Positions 23,778-33,706 of a DNA stretch of 64,000 nucleotides are shown here, in pieces; the first letter of the stretch is position 1, and every line of letters starts with the position of its first letter. Where the stretch lies: assembly GCF_021462825.1 (NCBI RefSeq), contig NZ_JAKEEB010000003.1:310001-374000 (forward strand), given 5' to 3'. The DNA comes from Streptomyces glomeratus (GTDB taxonomy: Bacteria > Actinomycetota > Actinomycetes > Streptomycetales > Streptomycetaceae). The notes beneath the pieces are model-generated. The model had not been told where the DNA came from and searched no databases. It saw only the letters and a program-made list of their open reading frames with translations. Both the position numbers and the translations under genes were made by a program.

Positions 23778-24140
23778 CTACCTCCGGCCGGTGGCGCGGC
23801 GCTGGGCGCGGTTGGGCCTGGCGGTGGCGGTCATCTCGGCCTGGGTGGCGAGCATTTCATTGTTGAACGAGGCGAAGAATTCGCCGACCTCCTCCATCGT
23901 GGGGTCGAGTTCGTCCCACACGTCGAGGCCGTCGTCGGTGAGGCAGGATTCCGCCCACGTTTCGAGGTCGCCGAGTTGGATGGCCTGCATGGCGCTCTTA
24001 CGCCACTTGTTGATGGGGAGCATCTCGACTTCGCGTCCGCAGAGGATGCCGATGACGGGCGCGTCGGAGCTGGCCGGGATGGGCGGTGCGGGACGCTGGG
24101 CGGTCTTGCGGGCGACGGGCTTCTTCTTGGCAGGGGGCAT
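23778..24140 (-). CDS. Phage tail-assembly-chaperone-like protein
   Basis: A 120-residue protein with a basic Pro/Lys-rich N-terminus. The conserved-looking core is MLPINKWRKSAMQAIQLGDLETWAE, then DDGLDVWDELDPTMEEVGEFF, and it ends NRAQRRATGRR. The W-x3-A-x5-GD-x3-WAE and DPT-x-EEVGEFF pattern is that of tail assembly chaperones of actinobacterial siphophages. ATG at 24140. No tape measure or tail genes are nearby, so this is a lone phage-type gene in the element. Confidence 0.55.
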   Translation of the reverse strand: MPPAKKKPVARKTAQRPAPPIPASSDAPVIGILCGREVEMLPINKWRKSAMQAIQLGDLETWAESCLTDDGLDVWDELDPTMEEVGEFFASFNNEMLATQAEMTATARPNRAQRRATGRR

Positions 24141-24157
24141 GACGGTTCTCTTTCTCT

Positions 24158-24331
24158 TCAGGTCTCGTCTGGGAGTTGGAGTTCGGGGCATTGGCCGCCG
24201 TGTACGTCGGTGCACGGCGGGCGGTGGGTGGCTCGGCAGAGGTGGGCGCCGCAGCCGCGCACGCAGGCTCTGCCGCGGCCGGCCTTCAGCGGTCGGTCAC
24301 AGACGGCGCAGCGGCTGCGGGCCCGGGTCAT
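24158..24331 (-). CDS. Small zinc-binding protein (57 aa)
   Basis: A 57-residue protein with CAVCDRPL, CVRGCGAHLC and further Cys/His (HRPPC..HGGQC), enough for two zinc knuckles. The ATG at 24331 overlaps the preceding stop (ATGA). It is one of several small zinc-ribbon proteins encoded in this operon. Confidence 0.65.
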   Translation of the reverse strand: MTRARSRCAVCDRPLKAGRGRACVRGCGAHLCRATHRPPCTDVHGGQCPELQLPDET

Positions 24332-24474
24332 GCGGTCGCCTTGGCGTACTTGTCGCGGTGTGGTCTGGTCCCGCGCTTCGGGCTGCACGTCGCGCAGACG
24401 GCGCGGTTGCCGGCGTACTGGTGGCAGAGGCGGCAGGTGCGGCCGCTCCGCTTCTTGTCCTGCTTCCGGCTCAC
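24328..24474 (-). CDS. Small zinc-ribbon protein (48 aa)
   Basis: A 48-residue basic protein with a CRLCHQYAGNRAVCATC zinc ribbon (two CxxC knuckles) flanked by Lys/Arg. The GTG at 24474 overlaps the preceding stop and its own stop overlaps the next ATG. Probably nucleic-acid binding; inferred from composition. Confidence 0.65.
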   Translation of the reverse strand: MSRKQDKKRSGRTCRLCHQYAGNRAVCATCSPKRGTRPHRDKYAKATA

Positions 24475-24638
24475 GATTCGTCCTCCTGCTGCCATCGGGC
24501 GACCTTGGCCGCCATGCGGGCCTGCAGGCCGTGCTCGCGCGCCTCGGCCAGCTCGGCGCGCTGCTGCCGCCGCTGCTCGCGCTTCAGTCGGGCCGCGGCT
24601 ATCCGCGCGGCCACGGCCTGGTCGACGTGACTGGTCAT
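24471..24638 (-). CDS. Small helical Arg/Ala-rich protein (55 aa)
   Basis: A 55-residue protein forming one long charged helix (AAARLKREQRRQQRAELAEAREHGLQARMAAKVARW). The ATG at 24638 overlaps the stop of the replication gene and follows GGAG. Function unknown; coiled-coil partner or DNA-contacting protein is possible. Confidence 0.6.
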   Translation of the reverse strand: MTSHVDQAVAARIAAARLKREQRRQQRAELAEAREHGLQARMAAKVARWQQEDES

Positions 24639-27442
24639 GCCGTCTCCATTGGTGGGTCGTAGATCCAGGGGTGCACGTCGTACTTCGGGGAGGGCTTGCG
24701 GCCGGTCTTGCCTTCCCTGTCGGGGTCGGGCTTCCTGGCGACCCAGCCGAGGTCTTCCAGGTGGTTGACGGCCGCGTGGATGGCGTCGGCGCCGCCGTCC
24801 AGTGCCCATTTCTTCTGCACGCCGCGCTGCACGTCGCGCAGGGAGAACGGCTCTGCGGGCTTCTCACGGGCGCGCAGCCACGCCAGTACGTCACGGCCCG
24901 GGGTGAGCTGTGCGTCCCGGTTGGCGCCCATCAGGTCGAGGCAGAGCCGGGCGTGCGCGATGAAGTACGGCGCCATGCTGATGGCCGCAGCGATGTACGG
25001 GCCGGTGACCTCGGTTGCGTCAGAATTGTCATAGAGGGTCAGCGCCGCGGCGATGCGTGCGAGCTTCGCCGGCAGCTTCGACGCCCACGACATGATCGGG
25101 CGCAGGTCACCGAGGTTTCCCATGCGAGGCTCGAGGTGTTCCTCGAACCGGTACATGAACTCATTGGCTTCCGGGGTGAAGGCGAGGACGCGCGGCGCCT
25201 CGGCCTCCCACAGCTTTGCCACAAGGTTCTTGATGCGCTGGCTGTAGTCGGCTGCCACGGTCTCTGGGACCGGCACGGCCGCCCTCGGGTCGCGCTGCCC
25301 GAGGTTGGACTCGGGGTAGCTGTAGAGGGGCCGCTGTACGAACCCGTTGTGCAGTACCTCGTCGTCCTCGCTGCGGGCCAGACCCTGCAGGATGACGGGC
25401 TGCACCAGCAGACCGAGCGTCAGGTGCGCGGCCGTCAGTTCGGTGCTGCCGCGCTGTACGCGGTGCACCGGTACGGCTTTCCCGTCGTAGGCCTGCAGGG
25501 CGAACGTCGTGTCAGGCGAGCCGTTGCCGAACCTGCGGCCGGTGACGTTCGCGAAGAACACGCCCTCGCTGTCGAGGACGGCCCCGCGCCCCGCATTCTC
25601 CGAAGCCTTCACCGGCATCGCGGCCGGCGTGATATCTCCCCAGAACAGCGAGGGGAGCGCGGGAGGCTGGCCGATGTCCTGCAGGGTCTGCAGGGCGATG
25701 ACCGCGTCGTCAGCTGCCAGCTGGGCATTCTCAGGCTTTGCCTTGATGGCGTTCTTCTCGGCGTCCTTCAGCCGTTCCTCGGCGATCCGGATGCGCTGCT
25801 TGGTCTGCTCGATGACGGGTTCCGTCTCGGCGCGCAGCCGGATCTCTTCCTCACGCAGAGGGCCGGTGAGCCGTTCCTCTACGCCGGTCTTGCGCTCGCC
25901 GGGCAGGGCGACGCCGACGGTCCACAGGGTGACGGGCTCACTCCAGCCGGGCCGGATGCGCACGTAAGCCCGTCCGCCGATGGCCGCGGTGATGCACGGC
26001 AGCGCCATCATCGCGGGCAGGTCGGGTGCCACCTGGGTGGCCTTTGCGATCGCCTCGACCATGCCGGAGAGGCTCTTCCCGAGCAGCATCAGGGGGAAGC
26101 CGGGCAGCGGCGGACGGTCGATGGGTACGGGCGCGTCCCAGACGGGCTCAACTTCCCTGACAGAACTGACAGAACCGTCCTCGGGGTCCGCATCGTGGCC
26201 CCTGGCAGGGGTTGCGTCAGTTTTGTCAGGCACTCGGGTCCTCTCGGTGGTCGCCTCGCGAACCTCGGCGAGAACGGCCTCGGGGAGGTCGGCGGCGGCC
26301 GTGGTCGACGGCCGGCCGTGGGCGGCGCGCAGGATGTCCCGCGCGGCCTCGGACTCGTTTCCGCCATGGTGCAGGTGGGCGAACAGCTGTCCGGCGCTCA
26401 TCACCTGGCCCGTGGGCAGGCCCGGGGTTTCCGACCACACGGTGATCGCAGCCCCGTCCTTGTGGACGTTGGCGCCGGTCCCGGAGGTCTGTGGGTCCCA
26501 CCCGGGGTAGCTCCACAGCTGGCAGCCTCCGGAGCCGCAGACACGGCATGCTCCGGGCGCCTGCTCCCGGTACGACCAGCCGGCCGCTTCCAGGACGTCG
26601 GGCACGGCGTGGTGCTCGCCGAGGATGCCGAGCGGTCCCCGATTCCCACTGACAGAACTGACAGAACCCTGTCGCCGGTCCGTCTGGCGGGACGACAGAC
26701 GGGTTGCGTCAGTTTTGTCAGAGCGTCGCGGGCTCGGCGTTTTCGGGAGGAGCCGGTCGACGGTCTCGCGCAGCTCGGTGAAGCTGTAGCGGGGGCCGCC
26801 GGACTCGAGGACGCGGCACACTCGCGGCTCGGTGACAATCTTCCGATTGACCGTGCCTGGTACGCGCAGGACGCGGGAGAGGTCGCCAACGCCGGTTCCA
26901 TAGCTGCAACTGAGGCGCTCGGCGGACAGACCGAGGACGCGCTGCCAGTCCGTAGCGAGCCGCGCCGCCTCGTCGAGGTCGACGTCCTCACCGACGATGA
27001 GCGGCACGGTGAAGCTGGTCCGCACGTACAGGCCGCCACCGGAGTGGATGAGCTGCGTGTGGGGCGGCAGTCCGGACTCGGTGTAGACGCGCAGCGCCTG
27101 CTCGTCGTCCAGGGGAAGGTTCTGATCCTTGTGACCCGGGCCGGCGATGTCGATGTCGGACCACATGTCGATCAGAGTGTGCGTGTCGGCGGCGCCCCCG
27201 CGCTTGCCAGGGGCGAGCCGTTCCCGCACGGTGGTCGCGCGGGCGTAGATGCCGCTGACGCCCTGTCCGTTCCAGCGGGCGATGGTGTTCAGCGCCTGGT
27301 CGACTGATTCGACCTGTACGCCGGACCAGTCGCCTACGCAGCTGAGGGCGATGAGGCCGCCGGCCTCGCCGAATTGCGCCTTCAGCCATTCGCCGGTCAC
27401 GCCGTTGTCGGCCAGCACGGATGCCGTCTTGAACCTGCTCAC
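24635..27442 (-). CDS. Primase-like/DUF3987 replication protein
   Basis: A 935-residue protein. The N-terminal 240 residues look like an archaeo-eukaryotic primase-polymerase domain: MWSDIDIAGPG holds the catalytic D96 and D98, and LIHSGGGLYVRT supplies the sGxG strand. A Cys cluster (CRVCGSGGC, near 300) follows. From about 455 on is a DUF3987 helicase-like domain with the P-loop-like GVALPGERKTG near 514-518. The C-terminus has a winged-helix-like segment. The GTG at 27442 overlaps the preceding stop. Two inverted-repeat units are inserted in frame between domains. It is the likely replication initiator of the excised circle. Confidence 0.85.
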   Translation of the reverse strand: MSRFKTASVLADNGVTGEWLKAQFGEAGGLIALSCVGDWSGVQVESVDQALNTIARWNGQGVSGIYARATTVRERLAPGKRGGAADTHTLIDMWSDIDIAGPGHKDQNLPLDDEQALRVYTESGLPPHTQLIHSGGGLYVRTSFTVPLIVGEDVDLDEAARLATDWQRVLGLSAERLSCSYGTGVGDLSRVLRVPGTVNRKIVTEPRVCRVLESGGPRYSFTELRETVDRLLPKTPSPRRSDKTDATRLSSRQTDRRQGSVSSVSGNRGPLGILGEHHAVPDVLEAAGWSYREQAPGACRVCGSGGCQLWSYPGWDPQTSGTGANVHKDGAAITVWSETPGLPTGQVMSAGQLFAHLHHGGNESEAARDILRAAHGRPSTTAAADLPEAVLAEVREATTERTRVPDKTDATPARGHDADPEDGSVSSVREVEPVWDAPVPIDRPPLPGFPLMLLGKSLSGMVEAIAKATQVAPDLPAMMALPCITAAIGGRAYVRIRPGWSEPVTLWTVGVALPGERKTGVEERLTGPLREEEIRLRAETEPVIEQTKQRIRIAEERLKDAEKNAIKAKPENAQLAADDAVIALQTLQDIGQPPALPSLFWGDITPAAMPVKASENAGRGAVLDSEGVFFANVTGRRFGNGSPDTTFALQAYDGKAVPVHRVQRGSTELTAAHLTLGLLVQPVILQGLARSEDDEVLHNGFVQRPLYSYPESNLGQRDPRAAVPVPETVAADYSQRIKNLVAKLWEAEAPRVLAFTPEANEFMYRFEEHLEPRMGNLGDLRPIMSWASKLPAKLARIAAALTLYDNSDATEVTGPYIAAAISMAPYFIAHARLCLDLMGANRDAQLTPGRDVLAWLRAREKPAEPFSLRDVQRGVQKKWALDGGADAIHAAVNHLEDLGWVARKPDPDREGKTGRKPSPKYDVHPWIYDPPMETA
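26156..26230. repeat. In-frame inverted-repeat unit A within the replication gene
   Basis: Arms at 26156-26176 and 26210-26230 both carry the iterated decamer CTGACARAAC and match at 18 of 21 positions; the 33-bp centre is unique. On the coding strand it encodes a KTDAT...GSVSSV linker. Unit B at 26649-26721 has the same arms and a different centre. Confidence 0.8.
26649..26721. repeat. In-frame inverted-repeat unit B within the replication gene
   Basis: Arms at 26649-26669 and 26701-26721 repeat the arms of unit A (CTGACAGAAC TGACAGAACC type on one side, GTCAGTTTTGTCAG on the other). The centre differs and itself contains GTCTG...CAGAC. It codes for a KTDAT...GSVSSV segment near residues 241-265. 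Confidence 0.8.
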
Positions 27443-27741
27443 GCCTTCACCGCCTGGGTACGCAGGACGACCAGGTACTCAAGGCCGCACGGCGCAATCT
27501 TGAGGACTGATCGCACGAGTGGGAGAGGCGCCCGGTGCAGGTGGGGGTGCCCGCACTTGGGGCACTTCTCGACCTTGACCTGTCGGTGCCACTTCGAGGA
27601 GCGGGACCGGTAGGTGTCGAGTCGTCCGGCTACACGGGGCGGGGTGTCCTGCGTTACGGTGGGCGTAGTCGCCCCGCCGTCCGCGGAGACTTTCTGAGAA
27701 GGCCCTGATTGCCGCAGGGCCTTCTCTGCGTTCATGGTCAT
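27439..27741 (-). CDS. Small protein with CxxC knuckle (100 aa)
   Basis: A 100-residue protein with a disordered N-terminus and KCPKCGHPHLHRA followed by a beta-rich end (SVLKIAPCGLEYLVVLR). The ATG at 27741 overlaps the previous stop (TAATG) and its stop overlaps the replication gene start. A zinc-ribbon accessory factor for the replication protein is plausible. Confidence 0.65.
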   Translation of the reverse strand: MTMNAEKALRQSGPSQKVSADGGATTPTVTQDTPPRVAGRLDTYRSRSSKWHRQVKVEKCPKCGHPHLHRAPLPLVRSVLKIAPCGLEYLVVLRTQAVKA

Positions 27742-27914
27742 TAGGCAGCCTCGTTCTCCGCCCGCTTGCGCGCGGCGAGGGCCTGTTCGGCGCACACCTT
27801 GTGCTTGGGCTGGTTCGTGTCGGGATCCCGCATCAGCGCAGGGCTGCGGCAGAGGACGCATGGGGCGGGGTCGCCAACCTGTGCGTGTCGCCAGTCGAGG
27901 AGTTCCGGGGTCAT
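27741..27914 (-). CDS. Small zinc-ribbon protein (57 aa)
   Basis: A 57-residue protein reading TPELLDWRHAQVGDPAPCVLCRSP, with a third cysteine in KHKVCAEQAL. The ATG at 27914 overlaps the HTH gene stop, and its TAA overlaps the next ATG. No family recognised; Cys spacing suggests zinc. Confidence 0.6.
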   Translation of the reverse strand: MTPELLDWRHAQVGDPAPCVLCRSPALMRDPDTNQPKHKVCAEQALAARKRAENEAA

Positions 27915-28162
27915 GCCGCCTCCGTCCTTTCTCCGGACAGCAGTCGGACCAGGTCGGCGGTGATGACGAGCTGGCGCCGGCTGGTGCCGAGCGGGATGGT
28001 CTTCACGGGGGATTCACCGCGTCGAATGAGAGCGGCAAGGTGGGTTGGGCTGCAGCCGATCGCTAGGGCGGCACGGCGCACGCTGCACGTGGCTGGCCAT
28101 TCGCGAACTTCGGCGAGCGTCGGCTGCGTGGCCTTCAGGGCGGGGCGCGTAGGGGCGTTCAT
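27911..28162 (-). CDS. HTH DNA-binding protein
   Basis: An 83-residue protein with a helix-turn-helix (CSVRRAALAIGCSPTHLAALIRRG) followed by a wing-like RRQLVITADLVRLL. This is the build of excisionase-like or MerR-like small regulators. ATG at 28162 overlaps the preceding stop. It may set the direction of integrase action or regulate the operon. Confidence 0.7.
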   Translation of the reverse strand: MNAPTRPALKATQPTLAEVREWPATCSVRRAALAIGCSPTHLAALIRRGESPVKTIPLGTSRRQLVITADLVRLLSGERTEAA

Positions 28163-28353
28163 GCCGCCCCCTGGTGCGTCTGCTGCTGGTACGCGATGAC
28201 GTCGGTTCGCCTGTACCGCACGGGGGAGTTGGGCGCGTCGGTGAGCTTGCTGAAGCGGGGGCCACGCCCCCATGCGCGCCAGTTGGCCAGGGTTCCGGGG
28301 TGTACGTCGAGCTGGGCGGCTACCTGCTTCGGGGTGAGCCACTCGTCTTCCAT
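28159..28353 (-). CDS. Excisionase-like HTH_17 protein
   Basis: A 64-residue protein with WLTPKQVAAQLDVHPGTLANWRAWGRGP and VRYRRTDVIAYQQ, the HTH_17/Xis pattern typical of actinomycete integrative elements. It is the first gene of the leftward operon and lies divergent from the XRE regulator and integrase. It probably directs excision together with the integrase. Confidence 0.8.
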   Translation of the reverse strand: MEDEWLTPKQVAAQLDVHPGTLANWRAWGRGPRFSKLTDAPNSPVRYRRTDVIAYQQQTHQGAA

Positions 28354-28364
28354 CGCTCCATCCT

Positions 28365-28496
28365 TTCGAGATTTTCTCGAAGAAGGGGTTGCATCATCAC
28401 GAGAGCCTGCGTGATGATGACGACGGTAGGGCAAGCGGGCGTTATCCGCAAGATCCCGAGAATCTTCGAGAAGATCTCGATAGATAACATCGAGAT
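28365..28496. promoter_or_regulatory. Divergent control region with nested inverted repeats
   Basis: Four inverted repeats lie between the Xis-like gene and the XRE gene: TTCGAGA-TTT-TCTCGAA (28365-28381, perfect 7-bp arms); CATCATCACG / CGTGATGATG (28392-28419, perfect 10-bp arms); ATCTTC-GA-GAAGAT (28462-28475); and ATCTCGAT / ATCGAGAT (28474-28496, perfect 8-bp arms). The shared core TCGAGA suggests one regulator, most simply the XRE protein. TAGATA near 28481 could be a -10 box. Confidence 0.6.
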
Positions 28497-28497
28497 C

Positions 28498-28965
28498 ATG
28501 ACGACAGGACGTATCGAGTTGGGTGCCAGTGGACGAGCAGTAGCCGCGAACGTGAAGCGGCTGCGCCAAGCGCGAGGATGGAGCCTCAGAGCTCTGTCGG
28601 AAGCGCTGGACGGCGTCGGCCGCAAGCTCAGTCAGGACGCGATCAACAAGATCGAGAACGGCGCCAAGCCGGACGCCAAGCAGATCCGGCGGGTCGATGT
28701 GGATGACCTAGTGGCCTTGGCCGCGGTCTTGCGCGTCAACCCGTCTGCCCTGCTGTTGCCGCTCACCGACGATCCGGCGCAGACGATCGAGCTGACGGGA
28801 GTTGGCGAGGTCGACGCCGAGCGGGCGTGGGATTGGGTCGACGGCGAGATGCCCATCGAGGACGTCAAGCCCGGCGACCCGACAGGGGCCATCCTTCAGT
28901 TCCAGCTGTACGCCCGGCCCTCGGGCCGGAGGATGCAACTCGGAGTGGGGGACGGCGATGGGTGA
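28498..28965 (+). CDS. XRE-family transcriptional regulator
   Basis: A 155-residue protein with an N-terminal XRE/Cro helix-turn-helix (VAANVKRLRQARGWSLRALSEAL, then LSQDAINKIENG) and an acidic C-terminal region. The ATG at 28498 lacks a ribosome site and sits close behind a possible -10 box, so it may be leaderless. The stop overlaps the integrase start by 8 bp, making a regulator-integrase operon. It may bind the TCGAGA repeats upstream. Confidence 0.85.
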   Translation: MTTGRIELGASGRAVAANVKRLRQARGWSLRALSEALDGVGRKLSQDAINKIENGAKPDAKQIRRVDVDDLVALAAVLRVNPSALLLPLTDDPAQTIELTGVGEVDAERAWDWVDGEMPIEDVKPGDPTGAILQFQLYARPSGRRMQLGVGDGDG

Positions 28966-30160
28966 CCCCATCAAGCGGGTGGTCCTGCAGAACGGTGACG
29001 TGCGCTGGCGCACGGTCATCGACGTGGGCAAGGACGCGGACGGGAAGCGCAAGCAGCTGACCATCACCCGCGACACCAAGACCGAGTGCCGCGACGAGCG
29101 GGCGCGCATCCTCAACGAGCGGCGCACGGGGCAGTTGATCGTGCCCAGCAGGATGACCGTCGACCAGCTGCTTGACGCCTACATGGACGCCAAGGATGGC
29201 GACCTGGAGGAGTCGACCGTCGACGGGTACGAGAACCGGCTGACGCACATCCGTGCCCGTCTCGGTTCGCTGCGGGTCCAGGACCTCACCGAGGAGCACG
29301 TCGAAGAGTTCGTGACGTGGCTGCTCACCGAGGCCCGGCGCCGCGGCGGTCCGAAGGGCACCGGGCTGCGGCCGTCGACTGTCGACGGCGTCCTCGGCCG
29401 GCTCCGTGCAGCCCTGCGGTATGCGGTCCGGAAGCGGGTCGTCGCCCGGAACGTCGCCGAGTACGTGACCGTGCCGCGCAGGGCCCGCAAGCAGGATCGC
29501 CGCGACAACCAACGGCCGGCCCCATGGGGTGTCGAGGAGGTGAAGGCGTTCGTCGTCGGCATCCGCGAGGATCGCCTGTTCGCACCGCTGCTGCTGTCCT
29601 GCATGGGGCTGCGGCCCGCCGAGGTCGCTGGCCTGCGGTGGGAGCAGGACATCGACTTCCAGGCGGGAGCGCTGGAGGTGGCCAACACTCGCACCATGAT
29701 CCGGAACGCGCGCATCCTGGAGAAGGACACCAAGAGCGAGGCGGGCGAGCGCACACTGCCGCTGCCGGAACCGGTGCGACTGGCCTTGATGAACTTCAAG
29801 GTGCTGCAGGAGGCGGAGCGAGCCGCGGTCGGCGACTACTACGTGGGCTCCGGCTACGTGTTCGTCGACGAGCTGGGCCAGGCCCTCACGCCCCGGCACT
29901 TGCGAGAGCACGCATACCGGCTGATGGCGAAGCTGGGGCTGCGGAGGGTGCGCCTGTACGACGCCCGCCACAGCTGCCTGACGTTCCTTGCGGTGAACGG
30001 CGTCCCCGACGTCATCCTCGCCGCGTGGGCCGGCCACGCGAACGCGAGCTTCACCAAGAAGAAGTACGTGCACCCGACGGCCGCCGACATGGGTACCGCG
30101 GTGCTCCACCTCAACGAACTTCTCGGCGTCGCCGACGGCCCGTCCGAGACCCCGGTGTGA
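28958..30160 (+). CDS. Tyrosine recombinase (integrase)
   Basis: A 400-residue phage-type integrase. The N-terminal arm-binding domain is followed by a SAM-like core-binding domain (about 66-172) and a catalytic domain with R219 (CMGLRPAEVAGLRW), a lysine in TKSEAGERTLPL, R337 (RLYDARHS), H360 (WAGHANAS) and the nucleophile Y370 (KKKYVHP). The first histidine of the usual HxxR box is Y334. GGGGGAC precedes the ATG. Lying beside attR, it should catalyse recombination of the 14-bp core at the amidase start codon. Confidence 0.95.
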   Translation: MGDPIKRVVLQNGDVRWRTVIDVGKDADGKRKQLTITRDTKTECRDERARILNERRTGQLIVPSRMTVDQLLDAYMDAKDGDLEESTVDGYENRLTHIRARLGSLRVQDLTEEHVEEFVTWLLTEARRRGGPKGTGLRPSTVDGVLGRLRAALRYAVRKRVVARNVAEYVTVPRRARKQDRRDNQRPAPWGVEEVKAFVVGIREDRLFAPLLLSCMGLRPAEVAGLRWEQDIDFQAGALEVANTRTMIRNARILEKDTKSEAGERTLPLPEPVRLALMNFKVLQEAERAAVGDYYVGSGYVFVDELGQALTPRHLREHAYRLMAKLGLRRVRLYDARHSCLTFLAVNGVPDVILAAWAGHANASFTKKKYVHPTAADMGTAVLHLNELLGVADGPSETPV

Positions 30161-30185
30161 GAAATCGTGAGATTCGGTCTCTCAC
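30157..30185. repeat. Candidate integrase arm sites, right end
   Basis: GTGAGA at 30157 and 30167, plus its inverse TCTCAC at 30180-30185, overlap and follow the integrase stop codon. The pair of direct copies resembles that at 14348 and 14359. Confidence 0.4.
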
Positions 30186-30230
30186 ATCGACAACTGAATA
30201 GCCACTGAGCTGGGAAGACTTCGCAATCCT

Positions 30231-30244
30231 TACGACATGCCTGC
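30231..30244. repeat. attR core of the integrated element
   Basis: Exact copy of TACGACATGCCTGC found at 14240-14253. Host sequence resumes immediately to the right, ending in the methyltransferase stop codon at 30249-30251. Confidence 0.8.
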
Positions 30245-30248
30245 GACC

Positions 30249-32781
<2,533 letters not shown>

Positions 32782-33002
32782 GGCAGGGGGCCTCCAGGCC
32801 GGGAGTGAACGGGAGCGGACGGGCCGCGCGCGGAATCCGTGCGGGTGAGTGCTCGGTGCAACCCGTATGCACGGGCAACTATTCCGTTGCTTCGGCGGCC
32901 TAACGAATCCTTGACCCGTCCTTGGTTTTCCGGCGTTCCGGCGGGCGGGGCCTCATCGGGCGGCGGACGTCGCGCACGGCCCGTCGGGCGATGCTCGGCG
33001 TT

Positions 33003-33645
33003 CTAGAGCCACCCCTGCTGCCGGGCCTCCCGCATCGCCTCCATGCGGTTGCGGGTGCCCGTCTTGCCGATGGCGGAGGAGAGGTAGTTGCGCACGGTGG
33101 ACTCCGAGAGATGGAGCCTCGCGGCGATGTCCGCGACCGTCGCCCCGTCCACGGAGGCGTTCAGCACGTCGCACTCGCGGGCGGTCAGCGGGCTGGGACC
33201 GGCGCTGAGGGCGGCCGTGGCCAAGGCCGGGTCGACGACCGTCTCCCCGGTGAGGACCCGCCGTATCGCCGCGGCCAGCTCCTCCACCGGACCGTCCTTG
33301 ACCAGGAAGCCCGCGGCGCCCGCCTCCATGGCGCGGCGCAGATAGCCGGGCCGCCCGAAGGTGGTGAGGATCAGCACCCGGCAGTCCGGGGCCTGCTCGC
33401 GCAGCACGGCCGCCGCGTCCCAGGCCGCTCATGCCCGGCAGCTCGATGTCCAGCAGGGCCACATCGGGGCGATGGGTCAGCACGGCGTCCACGATCGCGT
33501 CGCCCGCCGCGATCTGCGCGACGACCTCGATGTCCTCCTCCATGCCGAGCAGCAGGGCGAGGGCGCCGCGCATCATGCCCTGGTCCTCGGCGAGCAGCAC
33601 GCGGATGGACGGGGCAGGCCGGTCGTCCCCTGGCATCTCGTTCAC
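33003..33645 (-). pseudogene. NarL/LuxR-type response regulator with frameshift
   Basis: The receiver half (IRVLLAEDQGMMRGAL...ALLDIELPGMSGL, acceptor D66) and the rest (VLREQAPDCRVLILTTFGRPGYLRRAMEAGA...LTARECDVLNASVDGATVADIAARLHLSESTVRNYLSSA, a LuxR HTH) are in different frames. The join falls at the CCC at 33419-33421, where removing one base restores the sequence L-D-A-A-A-V-L. It partners the histidine kinase just upstream (gap 61 bp) and the ABC transporter. Either a natural single-base insertion or a sequencing error; if real, the output domain is lost. Start is GTG 33645 or ATG 33636. Confidence 0.75.
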
Positions 33646-33706
33646 GGCCCCATCGTAAGGAGCAGCCCACGCCTCCCGGGCCGGACGGGCGGCGGGGGCC
33701 GGCCGG

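Larger units (their letters stand above)
14240..30244. mobile_element. Integrative and conjugative element (AICE-like) with phage-type genes
   Basis: A 15,991-bp unit (repeat to repeat) flanked by 14-bp direct repeats. It carries a tyrosine integrase beside attR, excisionase-like HTH genes, a primase/DUF3987 replication protein, Spd-like membrane proteins and an FtsK/TraB translocase. This is the gene set of actinomycete integrative and conjugative elements that move as double-stranded DNA. The integration site is unusual: a protein-coding start codon, not a tRNA. A terminase-like and a tail-chaperone-like gene suggest phage admixture. Excision would yield a circle of about 16 kb and restore the operon of methyltransferase and amidase. 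Confidence 0.85.

Noticed and set aside
24635..27442. Phage terminase large subunit
   Set aside because: Primase DxD and DUF3987 features dominate; no terminase nuclease motif found.
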